A DNA stretch of 16,664 nt, taken from the NCBI GenBank assembly GCA_017861495.1, contig JAGFXW010000046.1, forward strand, positions 1 to 16,664, written 5' to 3'. Source of the DNA: Bacillota bacterium (GTDB taxonomy: Bacteria; Bacillota_C; Negativicutes; CTSoil-072). Under the pieces are notes generated by a model. It was not told the origin of the DNA and searched no databases. It worked only from the letters and a program-made list of their open reading frames with translations. Numbering within the stretch: the stretch's first letter is position 1; each line of letters starts with the position of its first letter. Both the position numbers and the translations under genes were made by a program. Shown piece by piece: positions 7,153 through 14,437 of this stretch.

Positions 7153-9099
7153 ATGCAGACCAATAAAATTGCACTTATTGTTCCCAATAAAGAATTTTCG
7201 CTGCACGCTCTAAAGTTATTTACCGAATGGGGAGAAAAAATTCATATTGCCATAGCTTCGAAGGACGATGCGGTTATCATTGCTCAGCAGCTTTGTGAAA
7301 AAGGAGCTGACGCGCTTATTTGTCATGCGATTTTTGCAAGCACCATAAAACCAACGATCAACATTCCGTTAGTTTCTCTCCGGCCTAGCGATCTCGATAT
7401 CCTGAAAGGGCTGCAGCTTGTGCAGAAATTCCTGGCACAAAAAGAAGATGGTCAGGAGCATAATAATGAATTTATAGGGATAATTGCGGATACAATTCAG
7501 GATGAGATCAAAACGATTGCCGAAATAATGGGAATTCACACAAAACCTTTACCAAAACTCCCCGGCGAAGGTGCAACTGCGATTCAAGCCATGGTTCAGG
7601 AAGTACTGGATGTTGTCGATCCAAGTGACGGACAGCGGAACGGTGGGCTAGATAAAATGCCGTATTTTCCCATCACGGTGGGGAAGGAAACACTGCTGAA
7701 ATCTGTGCGGCAGGTGCAGGAGCTGATTTCGGAAGGACGAAGAAATTGGGCGCAATTAGAACAAATCAAAAACATTATCGAATTTACGGGTGAAGGAATT
7801 ATAGCGATTAACGATCAAAGGAAGATTACGTATGTAAATCATGTGGCAGAAAAATTTTTAAAGATGAATAAAGAACAATTACTGGGATATTTTGCTGCTG
7901 ATATTTTTCCTGATATCAATTTTGAGGACGCCATGCAATATGGCCAATCCAGAGTAATGCCGTTTGCCGAAGGATCGGATAAACAGTTGGCCTGCCGAGT
8001 GGTTCCGGTAATTATACGTAAACATACGGTTGGTGCTGTGTTGGCGATCTTTAAATCATCCCAGCCTTTCAAAGAAAAAACGGGCAAATCTCCGGAGAAA
8101 AGCGGTCATAAAGCCGTGTATTGTTTTGAAGATTTTATTACCGTCAATGAAAATATGCAGGAAATGTTGGAAATCGCTAAAAGTTATGCAAGTGTTGATT
8201 CCTCTGTTCTTATTATTGGCGAAACTGGAACCGGCAAAGAGATTGTCGCGCAAAGCATCCATAATCATAGCAGGCGGGCTGCAGGTCCGTTTGTAGCTGT
8301 CAACTGCGCTGCGCTGCCGGAAAGTCTGCTGGAAAGTGAACTTTTTGGCTATGAATATGGGGCGTTCACCGGCGCGCGCAAAAATGGAAAAAAAGGGTTG
8401 TTCGAACAAGCGGATACAGGGACCATTTTTTTGGATGAAATTGGAGAAATCTCATTAGCGATGCAAGCCAGGCTGCTGCGGGTTGTTCAAGAACGAGTCA
8501 TTATGCGTGTCGGCGGGGATACGGTTATTCCGGTGGATGTTGGGATTATTGCGGCAACGCATAGAAATTTGCCGGAGCTGATAGAAAAAGGATTATTTCG
8601 GCGAGATCTGTATCATCGTCTTAATATACTGCAATTGCGTTTGCTTCCTCTCGCTGCCAGAAAAGAAGATATCCCTCGTTTGGTTGAAAATATTAACGAT
8701 AAAATGAGTAACAGGCTGTCCCGGCAGCGTTTGAAATTTAGCGCCGAAGCGATAAACCTCTTGCAGCAGTATGAATGGCCGGGAAACGTAAGGGAACTGG
8801 AAAGTGTTATTGAACGTATGATGGTAATGAAAAAAGATCCGGTTGTGAAAGTCGAAGACATAAAGAAAGTGTTGGATTTTGATTTCAATCATTCGGATAA
8901 CAAGGTTCGGGTGGTGCCGGAGGGAACTTTAGAGGAGATGGAGAAAGCAATCATTTCGCAAGTGTTGCGTGAAACAGGAAATCAAGATAAGACAGCAAAA
9001 ATGTTAGGGATCAGCACGACTACAGTTTGGCGAAAAATGAAAGAATTGCAAAATGAAATAAATGATTACAATTTGCAAGATGGTAAAAAACTTAATTAA
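7153..9099 (+). CDS. Sigma-54-dependent activator with PrpR-N sensor and PAS domain
   Basis: 648 residues in four parts. Residues 1-190 are a PrpR_N-type domain, the periplasmic-binding-protein-like sensor of PrpR-class activators. Residues about 200-300 are a PAS domain (IIEFTGEGIIAINDQRKITYVN). Residues about 325-560 are the AAA+ sigma-54 interaction domain, with Walker A GETGTGKE (356-363), the sigma-54 contact loop GAFTGA (403-408), Walker B TIFLDEIGE (424-432) and arginine fingers in RRDLYHRL (483-490). A Fis-type helix-turn-helix lies at 610-632 (NQDKTAKMLGISTTTVWRKM). All catalytic motifs are intact. ATG 7153 follows GGGAGGT (7137-7143). It should open the -24/-12 promoter at 9256-9272 in front of the kinase and dehydratase genes. 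The ligand is unknown; PrpR-N domains bind small acids, but nothing here fixes which. Confidence 0.93.
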   Translation: MQTNKIALIVPNKEFSLHALKLFTEWGEKIHIAIASKDDAVIIAQQLCEKGADALICHAIFASTIKPTINIPLVSLRPSDLDILKGLQLVQKFLAQKEDGQEHNNEFIGIIADTIQDEIKTIAEIMGIHTKPLPKLPGEGATAIQAMVQEVLDVVDPSDGQRNGGLDKMPYFPITVGKETLLKSVRQVQELISEGRRNWAQLEQIKNIIEFTGEGIIAINDQRKITYVNHVAEKFLKMNKEQLLGYFAADIFPDINFEDAMQYGQSRVMPFAEGSDKQLACRVVPVIIRKHTVGAVLAIFKSSQPFKEKTGKSPEKSGHKAVYCFEDFITVNENMQEMLEIAKSYASVDSSVLIIGETGTGKEIVAQSIHNHSRRAAGPFVAVNCAALPESLLESELFGYEYGAFTGARKNGKKGLFEQADTGTIFLDEIGEISLAMQARLLRVVQERVIMRVGGDTVIPVDVGIIAATHRNLPELIEKGLFRRDLYHRLNILQLRLLPLAARKEDIPRLVENINDKMSNRLSRQRLKFSAEAINLLQQYEWPGNVRELESVIERMMVMKKDPVVKVEDIKKVLDFDFNHSDNKVRVVPEGTLEEMEKAIISQVLRETGNQDKTAKMLGISTTTVWRKMKELQNEINDYNLQDGKKLN

Positions 9100-9107
9100 T
9101 AGCTGAT

Positions 9108-9153
9108 TTTTAGCCGGGTATATTTTCTTTTGCATATACCAGGCTTTTATTTT
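9108..9153 (+). terminator. Rho-independent terminator after the activator gene
   Basis: AGCC-G-GGTATAT pairs with ATATACC-A-GGCT around a loop of about 10 nt, with one G/A mismatch. It is followed by a T-rich stretch. It separates the activator transcript from the sigma-54-controlled operon. Confidence 0.75.
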
Positions 9154-9255
9154 TGCAATGATTTATATCTGAGGAGAAAACTGAAAATGGATTGCTATGC
9201 AGAAAAAAGGCAGTAACTATAAGAAATTAAATCGTAATAATATAGAGAAAAAAAC

Positions 9256-9273
9256 TTGGCATAAAATATGCAT
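9256..9273 (+). promoter_or_regulatory. Sigma-54 (-24/-12) promoter
   Basis: TTGGCAT-AAAAT-ATGCAT. The invariant GG (9258-9259) and GC (9270-9271) are separated by exactly 10 bases, as in the TGGCAC-N5-TTGCA consensus. The predicted start is near 9283, about 25 bases before the kinase ATG. The sigma-54 activator is encoded immediately upstream, which strongly supports the call. Confidence 0.85.
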
Positions 9274-9307
9274 ATAATTATAACGAAAGCCGAATGGAGT
9301 GAAAGTT

Positions 9308-10564
9308 ATGAAACGCCTGGCAATTGTGGCCGATAATCTGATTGGAGCCAATGACGCGGGGATACAATTTCGTAAATTTGGGCATGATGTCCAAGTCATA
9401 TTGAATCATCTGGAGGTCGTAAGTTATTGCAATATGACCGATGTGATCGCCGTTAATACTGACACGCGGAAAGTCTCGCCGGAGATAGCCTATGATCGTG
9501 TTTACCAAGTATGCAATAAATTGCAGGATCTAGGGTTTAGGCATTTTTATAAAAAAATAGATTCTACGCTTCGTGGATGCATTACTTCCGAAGTGAAAGC
9601 AATGATGGATGCATTGTCCCTTTCTTTGGCAATTATTGTCCCATCCTATCCTGCACATGGAAGAATTGTGGAAAATGGCTATCTGCAGATTGTTCAAGAA
9701 TGGGGCGACTGCTGTGTTCCCGTACCGGTATGCTACATTCCTTCGGTTATCAAATTGGATCCTGCCGAACCGGTTGCCGTATTAAATTTGGCGGAAGTAC
9801 GGCAGGGTAGAGAAAATCTCGTTCGAAAAATTACTGAATTGCATCTGGCTGGTGTCAAACTGATTGTCATTGATGCGGTGACTGATGAGGATTTGCGCTT
9901 TATTGCGATCGCCTTAAGTCAATTGGAAATTCCTTATCTTACAGTAGGATCAGCAGGCTTAGCGGGTAGTTTGTCGATTGCTTGGAAGCCCATTGAATTG
10001 GACCCTGCAAACTTGCGAGAGGGAACGCTGATCGTTTCGGGGACGTTAAACAAGATTACTGCAGAACAAATTTTTGACGTGTTGAACTATCCTGGTGCGG
10101 AGTTGATTGCCGTTCAGTCCGCGTTGATTTATGAGGGCGGAGTGGAGGAAGAATTTGAGCGAGTGATAGGTCGGATAGGGGCAACCTTGCAGGCGAAAAG
10201 AATTCCGGTGGTTGTAATGGATACTCTTTTGGAGAACCGGAATGATGCCGGAGCATTAAGCTTATCTCAGCAGGTTGAAAAATTTGGCCTTCTGGTATCC
10301 TCTTTATTGGGTCGGATTGCGAAGGCTGCAGTTGAACAATACAAAGTACTGAACCTGGTTACATCCGGTGGCGGAACCGCGAAAAGCATCTGTAATACTT
10401 TGGAAATTTCGGTAATTGCATTAGAACGGGAATTGCTTCCGGGAATACCGCTCGGCAAAGTTGTCGGGGATCATTGCAATGGTTTGCACTTGGTTACGAA
10501 AGCAGGCGGTTTCGGGAAAAGTAATTCATTACGAAAAGTCTTGGAGCTTCTTCCGGATCGTTGA
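9308..10564 (+). CDS. Four-carbon acid sugar kinase family protein (DUF1537), with altered signature residues
   Basis: 418 residues. The family (OtnK, DtnK, LtnK and relatives) phosphorylates C4 sugar acids such as threonate, erythronate or 2-oxo-tetronate. The N-terminal substrate domain shows AVNTDTRKVSPEIAYDRV, FYKKIDSTLRGCITSEV and PSYPAHGRIVENGYL. The C-terminal nucleotide domain shows LIVSGTLNKITAEQI, LVTSGGGTAKSIC, IPLGKVVG and LVTKAGGFGKSNSL. Three signature positions differ from what I know of the family: the usual A-D-D-L-T-G-A reads ADNLIGA (Asn9-10 region), and the usual GGDTA reads GGGTA. The protein may have a different substrate or reduced activity. ATG 9308 is 8 bases after GGAG (9296-9299); an in-frame GTG at 9299 overlaps that site and is less likely. 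It is first in the sigma-54-controlled unit, followed by the dehydratase after 151 bp. Confidence 0.87.
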   Translation: MKRLAIVADNLIGANDAGIQFRKFGHDVQVILNHLEVVSYCNMTDVIAVNTDTRKVSPEIAYDRVYQVCNKLQDLGFRHFYKKIDSTLRGCITSEVKAMMDALSLSLAIIVPSYPAHGRIVENGYLQIVQEWGDCCVPVPVCYIPSVIKLDPAEPVAVLNLAEVRQGRENLVRKITELHLAGVKLIVIDAVTDEDLRFIAIALSQLEIPYLTVGSAGLAGSLSIAWKPIELDPANLREGTLIVSGTLNKITAEQIFDVLNYPGAELIAVQSALIYEGGVEEEFERVIGRIGATLQAKRIPVVVMDTLLENRNDAGALSLSQQVEKFGLLVSSLLGRIAKAAVEQYKVLNLVTSGGGTAKSICNTLEISVIALERELLPGIPLGKVVGDHCNGLHLVTKAGGFGKSNSLRKVLELLPDR

Positions 10565-10570
10565 AAGTTA

Positions 10571-10687
10571 ACAACGTACGAAAAATAGGTAAGGATTCGA
10601 ACCACGGCCTGTTATTCCTGGGCATGAAGCGAGCCGCTGAACCTTGTGGGTGTTGGCGCCGCGGATCAAGTATTACAGGTCGTGTAA
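10571..10687 (+). pseudogene. Possible remnant of a frameshifted C-terminal coding segment
   Basis: Between kinase and dehydratase one frame reads protein-like (DSNHGLLFLGMKRAAEP, about 10594-10644). After a one-base shift another frame reads LVGVGAADQVLQVV and stops at TAA 10685-10687. Together these look like the end of a lost gene, perhaps another enzyme of the sugar-acid pathway, but I cannot name the family. The segment has no ribosome binding site. It could equally be non-coding leader sequence; confidence is low. Confidence 0.2.
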
Positions 10688-10715
10688 AGGATAAAATAGT
10701 AGGAGGTCATGGAAA

Positions 10716-12440
10716 ATGAGTTGTTGTCGCAGTCAAAATTTACGGAAAGTCAATTACCAAGGAGATGGGTTGCGGGCTGGAATGCAATGGGATGCGCCTG
10801 ATTTAGGGAAAATGCAAATTCTCATCGATACAGTTCATGGCGACAGCCATCCGGGCAGCGTCCACTTGGGAACCTTGGCGGAAGAAGCTAAAATCGGCGT
10901 TTACGAATCACAAGGAAAACCGGCTGTTTATGCAGTTACTGATATTTGTGATGGGATTGCCATGGCGCATGACGGAATGAATTATTCGCTGGCAAGCAGG
11001 GAAATTATGTCCTTTATGTTCGAAATTCATGCCATGGCGTCACCGTATGACGGCAGTGTGTTTATGTCCTCTTGTGATAAATCGGTTCCGGCGCAGTTAA
11101 TCACGATGATGCGCCTTGACATGCCTACACTCCACGTTTGCGGCGGGTCCATGCTCAGCGGCCCTGACTATATGTCTTCAGAGATCCTCTATGGTGCAGG
11201 CGACAAATATACAAAAGGCGAGCTCAGCGAGCAAGAACTGATGTATTATTCCATGAACTGCTGTCCGAGCGCCGGCGCCTGTCAGTTTATCGGCACGGCC
11301 AGTACAATGCAGTGCATGTCCGAAGCACTGGGTATGTCATTGCCAGGGAACGCATTGGCTCCTGCCTACACTGCACATTTGACGCGATATGCCCGCCGGT
11401 CCGGCCGTCAAATCATCGAAAATGTAAAGAATAATTTAATTCCCCGCAAGTTCATCAGCAAAAAGAATTTTACCAACGCCTTGATTATTCATGCTGCGCT
11501 GGGTGGTTCTACGAACGCGTTGCTGCATTTGCCGGCTATTGCCCGTGAAGTGGGTATTACCATCGATCAGCAGGAATTTGACGCGATTAACCGCGAAGTT
11601 CCCGTATTGGTTAGCTTGAAAACAGGCGGAAAATGGCCAACTGATTTATTCTGGTACGGTGGCGGCGTTCCTGCCCTTATGCGTGAATTGAAGGATATCC
11701 TTTGCCTGGATGCTATGACGGTTACCGGTCAAACGGTCGGTGAAAACCTGTATCAACTGGAACAAACAGGCTGGTTTAAGGAAGTAAACAGTTACTTGGC
11801 CAATTATAAAGTCTCCGCCAGTGAAATTGTCAAAACTCGCCAGGATCCGGTCAAACCACAGGGAAATATTAAGATCCTGAAAGGAAACCTTGCCCCGGAA
11901 GGAGCGGTGATCAAATTATCCGGAGTAGACGAGGCCATTCATAATTTTACGGGCAACGTACGGGTTTTCGACTCTGAAGAAGAGGCGGTAGCCGAATTGC
12001 TTGCCGGAAAAATTAGCCCGAAAACAGCAATGTTTATCCGCTTTGAAGGACCAAAAGGTTCTGGGATGCCGGAAATGCTCAGAACAACAGAAGCCCTCTG
12101 GAATATGCCTGAGCTTGCCAGCAGTGTAGCGTTATTTACCGACGGCCGTTTTTCCGGCGCTACGCGTGGACCGGCAGTAGGGCACATCGTCCCGGAGGCG
12201 ATTGAAGGCGGACCGATTGCGTATTTGGAAGATGGCGACATTATAAAAATGGATATTGCCGCCCGTACGCTGGATATTGTTGGACTCAATGGGGTTTCGG
12301 CTACTGCCGAAGAAGTGGCAGCGGCATTAAACGAGCGCAAAAAAACCAAGGTATTTCCGGTGAAAGAAGCGACACCTTTACTCAGAATGTATAAGAAATT
12401 GGCTCGTAAGTGGACAGAAGGAGCCGGCTTGGACATCTAA
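10716..12440 (+). CDS. IlvD/Edd-family sugar-acid dehydratase, YjhG/YagF-like
   Basis: 574 residues. The IlvD/Edd family removes water from 2,3-dihydroxy or sugar acids to give 2-keto-3-deoxy acids, using an Fe-S cluster and Mg. The core resembles the E. coli xylonate dehydratases YagF/YjhG more than IlvD: SCDKSVPA (119-126), CCPSAGACQFIGTAST (182-197), NALIIHAALGGSTNALLH, DAMTVTGQTVGENL, GNLAPEGAVIKLSG, FEGPKGSGMPEM and FTDGRFSGATRGPAVGH. Likely cluster cysteines are Cys120 and Cys189. The usual third Cys near residue 48 (P-C-N-x-H in many members) is Gly here (HPGSVHLG), and Cys78 in DICDG may serve instead, as in YagF (inference). It is shorter than YagF (about 655). ATG 10716 follows AGGAGGT (10701-10707). 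It is probably co-transcribed with the kinase from the sigma-54 promoter. The substrate is unknown. Confidence 0.88.
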   Translation: MSCCRSQNLRKVNYQGDGLRAGMQWDAPDLGKMQILIDTVHGDSHPGSVHLGTLAEEAKIGVYESQGKPAVYAVTDICDGIAMAHDGMNYSLASREIMSFMFEIHAMASPYDGSVFMSSCDKSVPAQLITMMRLDMPTLHVCGGSMLSGPDYMSSEILYGAGDKYTKGELSEQELMYYSMNCCPSAGACQFIGTASTMQCMSEALGMSLPGNALAPAYTAHLTRYARRSGRQIIENVKNNLIPRKFISKKNFTNALIIHAALGGSTNALLHLPAIAREVGITIDQQEFDAINREVPVLVSLKTGGKWPTDLFWYGGGVPALMRELKDILCLDAMTVTGQTVGENLYQLEQTGWFKEVNSYLANYKVSASEIVKTRQDPVKPQGNIKILKGNLAPEGAVIKLSGVDEAIHNFTGNVRVFDSEEEAVAELLAGKISPKTAMFIRFEGPKGSGMPEMLRTTEALWNMPELASSVALFTDGRFSGATRGPAVGHIVPEAIEGGPIAYLEDGDIIKMDIAARTLDIVGLNGVSATAEEVAAALNERKKTKVFPVKEATPLLRMYKKLARKWTEGAGLDI

Positions 12441-12465
12441 GAGGATTAAAAATTCTGGTGTAATA

Positions 12466-12525
12466 AACAAAAACAGTTACCTGCTGGATAAAAATCTTTT
12501 TTCTTGGCAGGTAACTGTTTTGTTT
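12466..12525. terminator. Rho-independent terminator after the dehydratase gene
   Basis: A perfect 14-bp stem, AAACAGTTACCTGC (12471-12484) with GCAGGTAACTGTTT (12507-12520), has a 22-nt loop. It is flanked by an A-rich 5' side and TTTTGTTT on the 3' side. It closes the sugar-acid operon ahead of the glycine operon and may work in both directions. Confidence 0.87.
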
Positions 12526-12580
12526 ATGTAGAATAAACTAAATAATGAAACAATTTGAGCTTGTTCTATACCAAGTCTTC

Positions 12581-12592
12581 CACTACGTAGTG
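12581..12592. promoter_or_regulatory. 12-bp perfect palindrome upstream of the glycine riboswitch
   Basis: CACTACGTAGTG lies about 30 bp before the riboswitch, where the gcv promoter should be. I see no convincing -35/-10 pair there. Palindromes of this length are expected a few times by chance in a window this size, so an operator role is only a suggestion. Confidence 0.25.
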
Positions 12593-12624
12593 TTATGGTA
12601 AAAAGAATATTTTGTTTGGATGAT

Positions 12625-12829
12625 GGTTAAGGGAGAGTCCGCAGGAACATACGGCGCCGAAGGAGCAATGTACCGCCACAATGAACATACGGCGCCGAAG
12701 GAGCAATGTACCGCCACAATCTCTCAGGCAAAAGGACCTTAACCGGACAATCTCTGGAGAGTACCGCAAAGCGGTCGCCGAAGGGGTAGCTGATGATTAT
12801 GCTGCAATCTCTCAGGTAAAAGGACAGAG
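12625..12829 (+). ncRNA. Tandem glycine riboswitch (two aptamers)
   Basis: Leader of the glycine cleavage operon, binding glycine. Aptamer 1 (12625-12744) has P1 GGTTAAGG/CCTTAACC (12625-12632 with 12737-12744), GAGAG/CTCTC (12633-12637 with 12721-12725), the core CGCCGAAGGAGCAA and the AATCTCTCAGGCAAAAGGAC block. Aptamer 2 (about 12752-12829) has P1 CTCTG/CAGAG (12752-12756 with 12825-12829), GGAGAG, CGCCGAAGGGG and AATCTCTCAGGTAAAAGGAC. The 3' strand of aptamer 2 P1 (12825-12829) shares bases with the 5' arm of the terminator at 12823. Glycine binding should therefore prevent termination: an ON switch, as known for gcvT leaders. Aptamer 1 contains an exact 38-bp tandem duplication of its core (12645-12720), which is abnormal. 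Confidence 0.95.
12645..12720 (+). repeat. Exact 38-bp tandem duplication inside riboswitch aptamer 1
   Basis: 12645-12682 and 12683-12720 are identical, beginning GAACATACGGCGCCGAAGG and ending CCGCCACAAT. Identity stops exactly at both ends: G before copy 1 but T before copy 2, and G after copy 1 but C after copy 2. Removing one copy restores a normal aptamer. The length equals that of the duplication in gcvH. Confidence 0.97.
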
Positions 12830-12860
12830 TAAGCGACGACGCTTATTGTCTGTCTTTTTT
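12822..12860 (+). terminator. Glycine riboswitch expression-platform terminator
   Basis: GACAG (12823-12827) and TAAGCG (12830-12835) pair with CGCTTA (12840-12845) and CTGTC (12850-12854). A run of six T follows (12855-12860). The 5' arm overlaps the end of aptamer 2, so the two structures exclude each other. Confidence 0.87.
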
Positions 12861-12906
12861 GTTTTCTTTGGCTGTAAGTCGATGCAGGAAAGTGAGGCGA
12901 AACAGG

Positions 12907-14010
12907 ATGCAGGAGAAGGAGAAAAAAACCCCGCTCTATGACCTCCATGTTGCTAGTGGAGCAAAGATGATCGGGTTTGGCGGATGGTTGATGCCGGTGC
13001 AATACACAGGCATTCTCGAAGAACATGCTGCGGTTCGCACAAAAGCCGGCCTGTTTGATGTATCCCATATGGGAGATATCAAAATTACGGGCCAGCAGGC
13101 AGAAGAAATGATTAACTTCCTGATTACCAACGATGTGACGAAAACGGCCGTTAATCAGATCCTTTATTCGCCCATGTGTTATCCGGCCGGCGGCACAGTC
13201 GATGATTTATTGGTTTACCGGTTGGCTTTTGATGAATATATTTTGGTCGTGAACGCCGCGAATATCGAGAAGGACTTTGCCTGGATTTCGGAACAGGCAA
13301 AGAATTATCACGTACAGGTTAAGAATATTTCCGACAAAGTTGCGCAGATGGCGCTTCAAGGACCACGGGCTGAACTGATCTTGCAAAAATTAACACTCAC
13401 CAAGCTGAGTGGAATTCGGTATTATTGGCTGCAGCGTGATGTATCGATCAACGGGATCAGCTGTCTGGTTTCGCGGACCGGATATACCGGCGAAGACGGT
13501 TTTGAAATTTATTGCAATGCGGGCGATGCAGTTGGTTTATGGAAAGCTCTATTGGAAACCGGCAAACCGGATGGGTTGGTTCCAATAGGCTTAGGAGCCC
13601 GGGACACACTGCGCTTTGAAGCTGGGCTGCCATTGTACGGGCATGAGCTATCCGAAACGATATCTCCCTTGGAGGCCGGATTGGATAAATTCATAAAGTT
13701 GGACAAAAAATCGTTTGTTGGCCAAGAGGCGTTACGAGAAGTTGTCAATAAAGGGATTAGCAGAAAGCTTGTTGGAATAGAAATGGTTGGCAAAGGCATT
13801 GCCCGTGCGGGCTACCTTTGCCAACAGTTCGGCCGCCCGGTGGGACGAGTGACAAGCGGTTCTTACGCTCCGACCTTGGATAAAAATTTCGCATTGGCGT
13901 TGCTTGAAGCGGATTTGGCTATGGCGGGGATCCGATTGGATGTTGAAATCCGCGATAAGCCGGTTGAAGCAATCGTTGTGAAAAAGCCATTTTATGTTAG
14001 GAGGAAATAG
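12907..14010 (+). CDS. gcvT: Glycine cleavage system T protein (aminomethyltransferase)
   Basis: 367 residues from ATG 12907. GcvT takes the aminomethyl group from lipoyl-GcvH and makes 5,10-methylene-tetrahydrofolate and ammonia. Typical parts are [16 protein letters not shown] at the start, [11 protein letters not shown] (49-59), [17 protein letters not shown] in the folate-binding core, [21 protein letters not shown], and the C-terminal barrel [15 protein letters not shown]...[16 protein letters not shown]. The frame is open further upstream to 12859, but those residues would start inside the terminator T run and do not resemble GcvT. The ATG at 12907 has GTGAGG about 9 bases before it. 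It is the first gene behind the glycine riboswitch and ends inside the ribosome binding site region of gcvH. Confidence 0.95.
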   Translation: MQEKEKKTPLYDLHVASGAKMIGFGGWLMPVQYTGILEEHAAVRTKAGLFDVSHMGDIKITGQQAEEMINFLITNDVTKTAVNQILYSPMCYPAGGTVDDLLVYRLAFDEYILVVNAANIEKDFAWISEQAKNYHVQVKNISDKVAQMALQGPRAELILQKLTLTKLSGIRYYWLQRDVSINGISCLVSRTGYTGEDGFEIYCNAGDAVGLWKALLETGKPDGLVPIGLGARDTLRFEAGLPLYGHELSETISPLEAGLDKFIKLDKKSFVGQEALREVVNKGISRKLVGIEMVGKGIARAGYLCQQFGRPVGRVTSGSYAPTLDKNFALALLEADLAMAGIRLDVEIRDKPVEAIVVKKPFYVRRK

Positions 14011-14012
14011 TG

Positions 14013-14437
14013 ATGAATATTCCGGACAATTTGCGCTATACGAAAGACCATGAATGGGTGAGGATTGAAGGCAATAAAGCAGTCGTAGGAATAACCGATT
14101 TTGCCCAGAACGAACTGGGCGATGTTGTGTTTGTTGAACTTCCAGCCATCGGGAAAAAACTGGCGGCACACGGTAATCTGGCGGTCATCGAATCGGTGAA
14201 AGCGGTATCGGATATCTTTGCTCCTGTTGCCGGCACGGTGAGCAAAGTAAACGAGGTGTTAACCGACAGCCCGGAAACGGTGAACCAGGATCCTTATGGA
14301 GGCGGTTGGATTGCACGGTGAACCAGGATCCTTATGGAGGCGGTTGGATTGCTGAACTGGAAATGACGGATCTTTCCGCGATTAGCGGCCTTTTAAGTGC
14401 CGGTGAGTATGAAGCACTGATTAAGGAGAAAGCATGA
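14013..14437 (+). pseudogene. gcvH: Glycine cleavage system H protein, frameshifted by a 38-bp duplication
   Basis: GcvH is the lipoyl carrier that shuttles the aminomethyl group between GcvP and GcvT. ATG 14013 follows AGGAGG (13999-14004). The first 101 residues are normal, with [23 protein letters not shown] and the lipoyl lysine Lys63 in [14 protein letters not shown] 38-bp tandem duplication (14277-14352) then shifts the frame, so the open reading frame ends early at 14321 as WIAR (102 residues). With one copy removed the frame continues WIAELEMTDL...EALIKEKA to TGA 14435-14437, a standard 128-residue GcvH whose stop overlaps the gcvPA ATG. As written the gene is broken near its C-terminus. 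An assembly error is the likely cause, since the rest is intact and well conserved. Confidence 0.9.
14277..14352 (+). repeat. Exact 38-bp tandem duplication inside gcvH
   Basis: 14277-14314 and 14315-14352 are identical, beginning ACGGTGAACCAGGATCC and ending GGTTGGATTGC. Identity stops at both ends (A versus C before, A versus T after), so the length is exactly 38. Because 38 is not a multiple of 3, it shifts the gcvH frame. Confidence 0.97.

Noticed and set aside
9187..9216. Nine-codon open frame (MDCYAEKRQ) with GAGGAG about 10 bases upstream
   Set aside because: It lies upstream of the sigma-54 start site and downstream of the activator's terminator, so it is unlikely to be transcribed as a leader peptide; probably chance.
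10624..10719. 31-codon open frame whose stop overlaps the dehydratase ATG
   Set aside because: No ribosome binding site, a composition unlike a gene, and the neighbouring frame looks at least as protein-like; not called as a CDS.
11939..12436. 165-codon minus-strand open frame inside the dehydratase gene
   Set aside because: Antisense to a clear IlvD/Edd gene, low-complexity Ser/Ala/Pro-rich translation and no family pattern.
12540..12624. Search for the gcv promoter
   Set aside because: TATGGT and TATTTT are present as possible -10 boxes but no fitting -35 was found at 16-18 bp, so no promoter is called.
12681..12941. 86-codon open frame across the riboswitch
   Set aside because: It lies over the two aptamers and the terminator and has no ribosome binding site; it is open only because the RNA region lacks stops in that frame.
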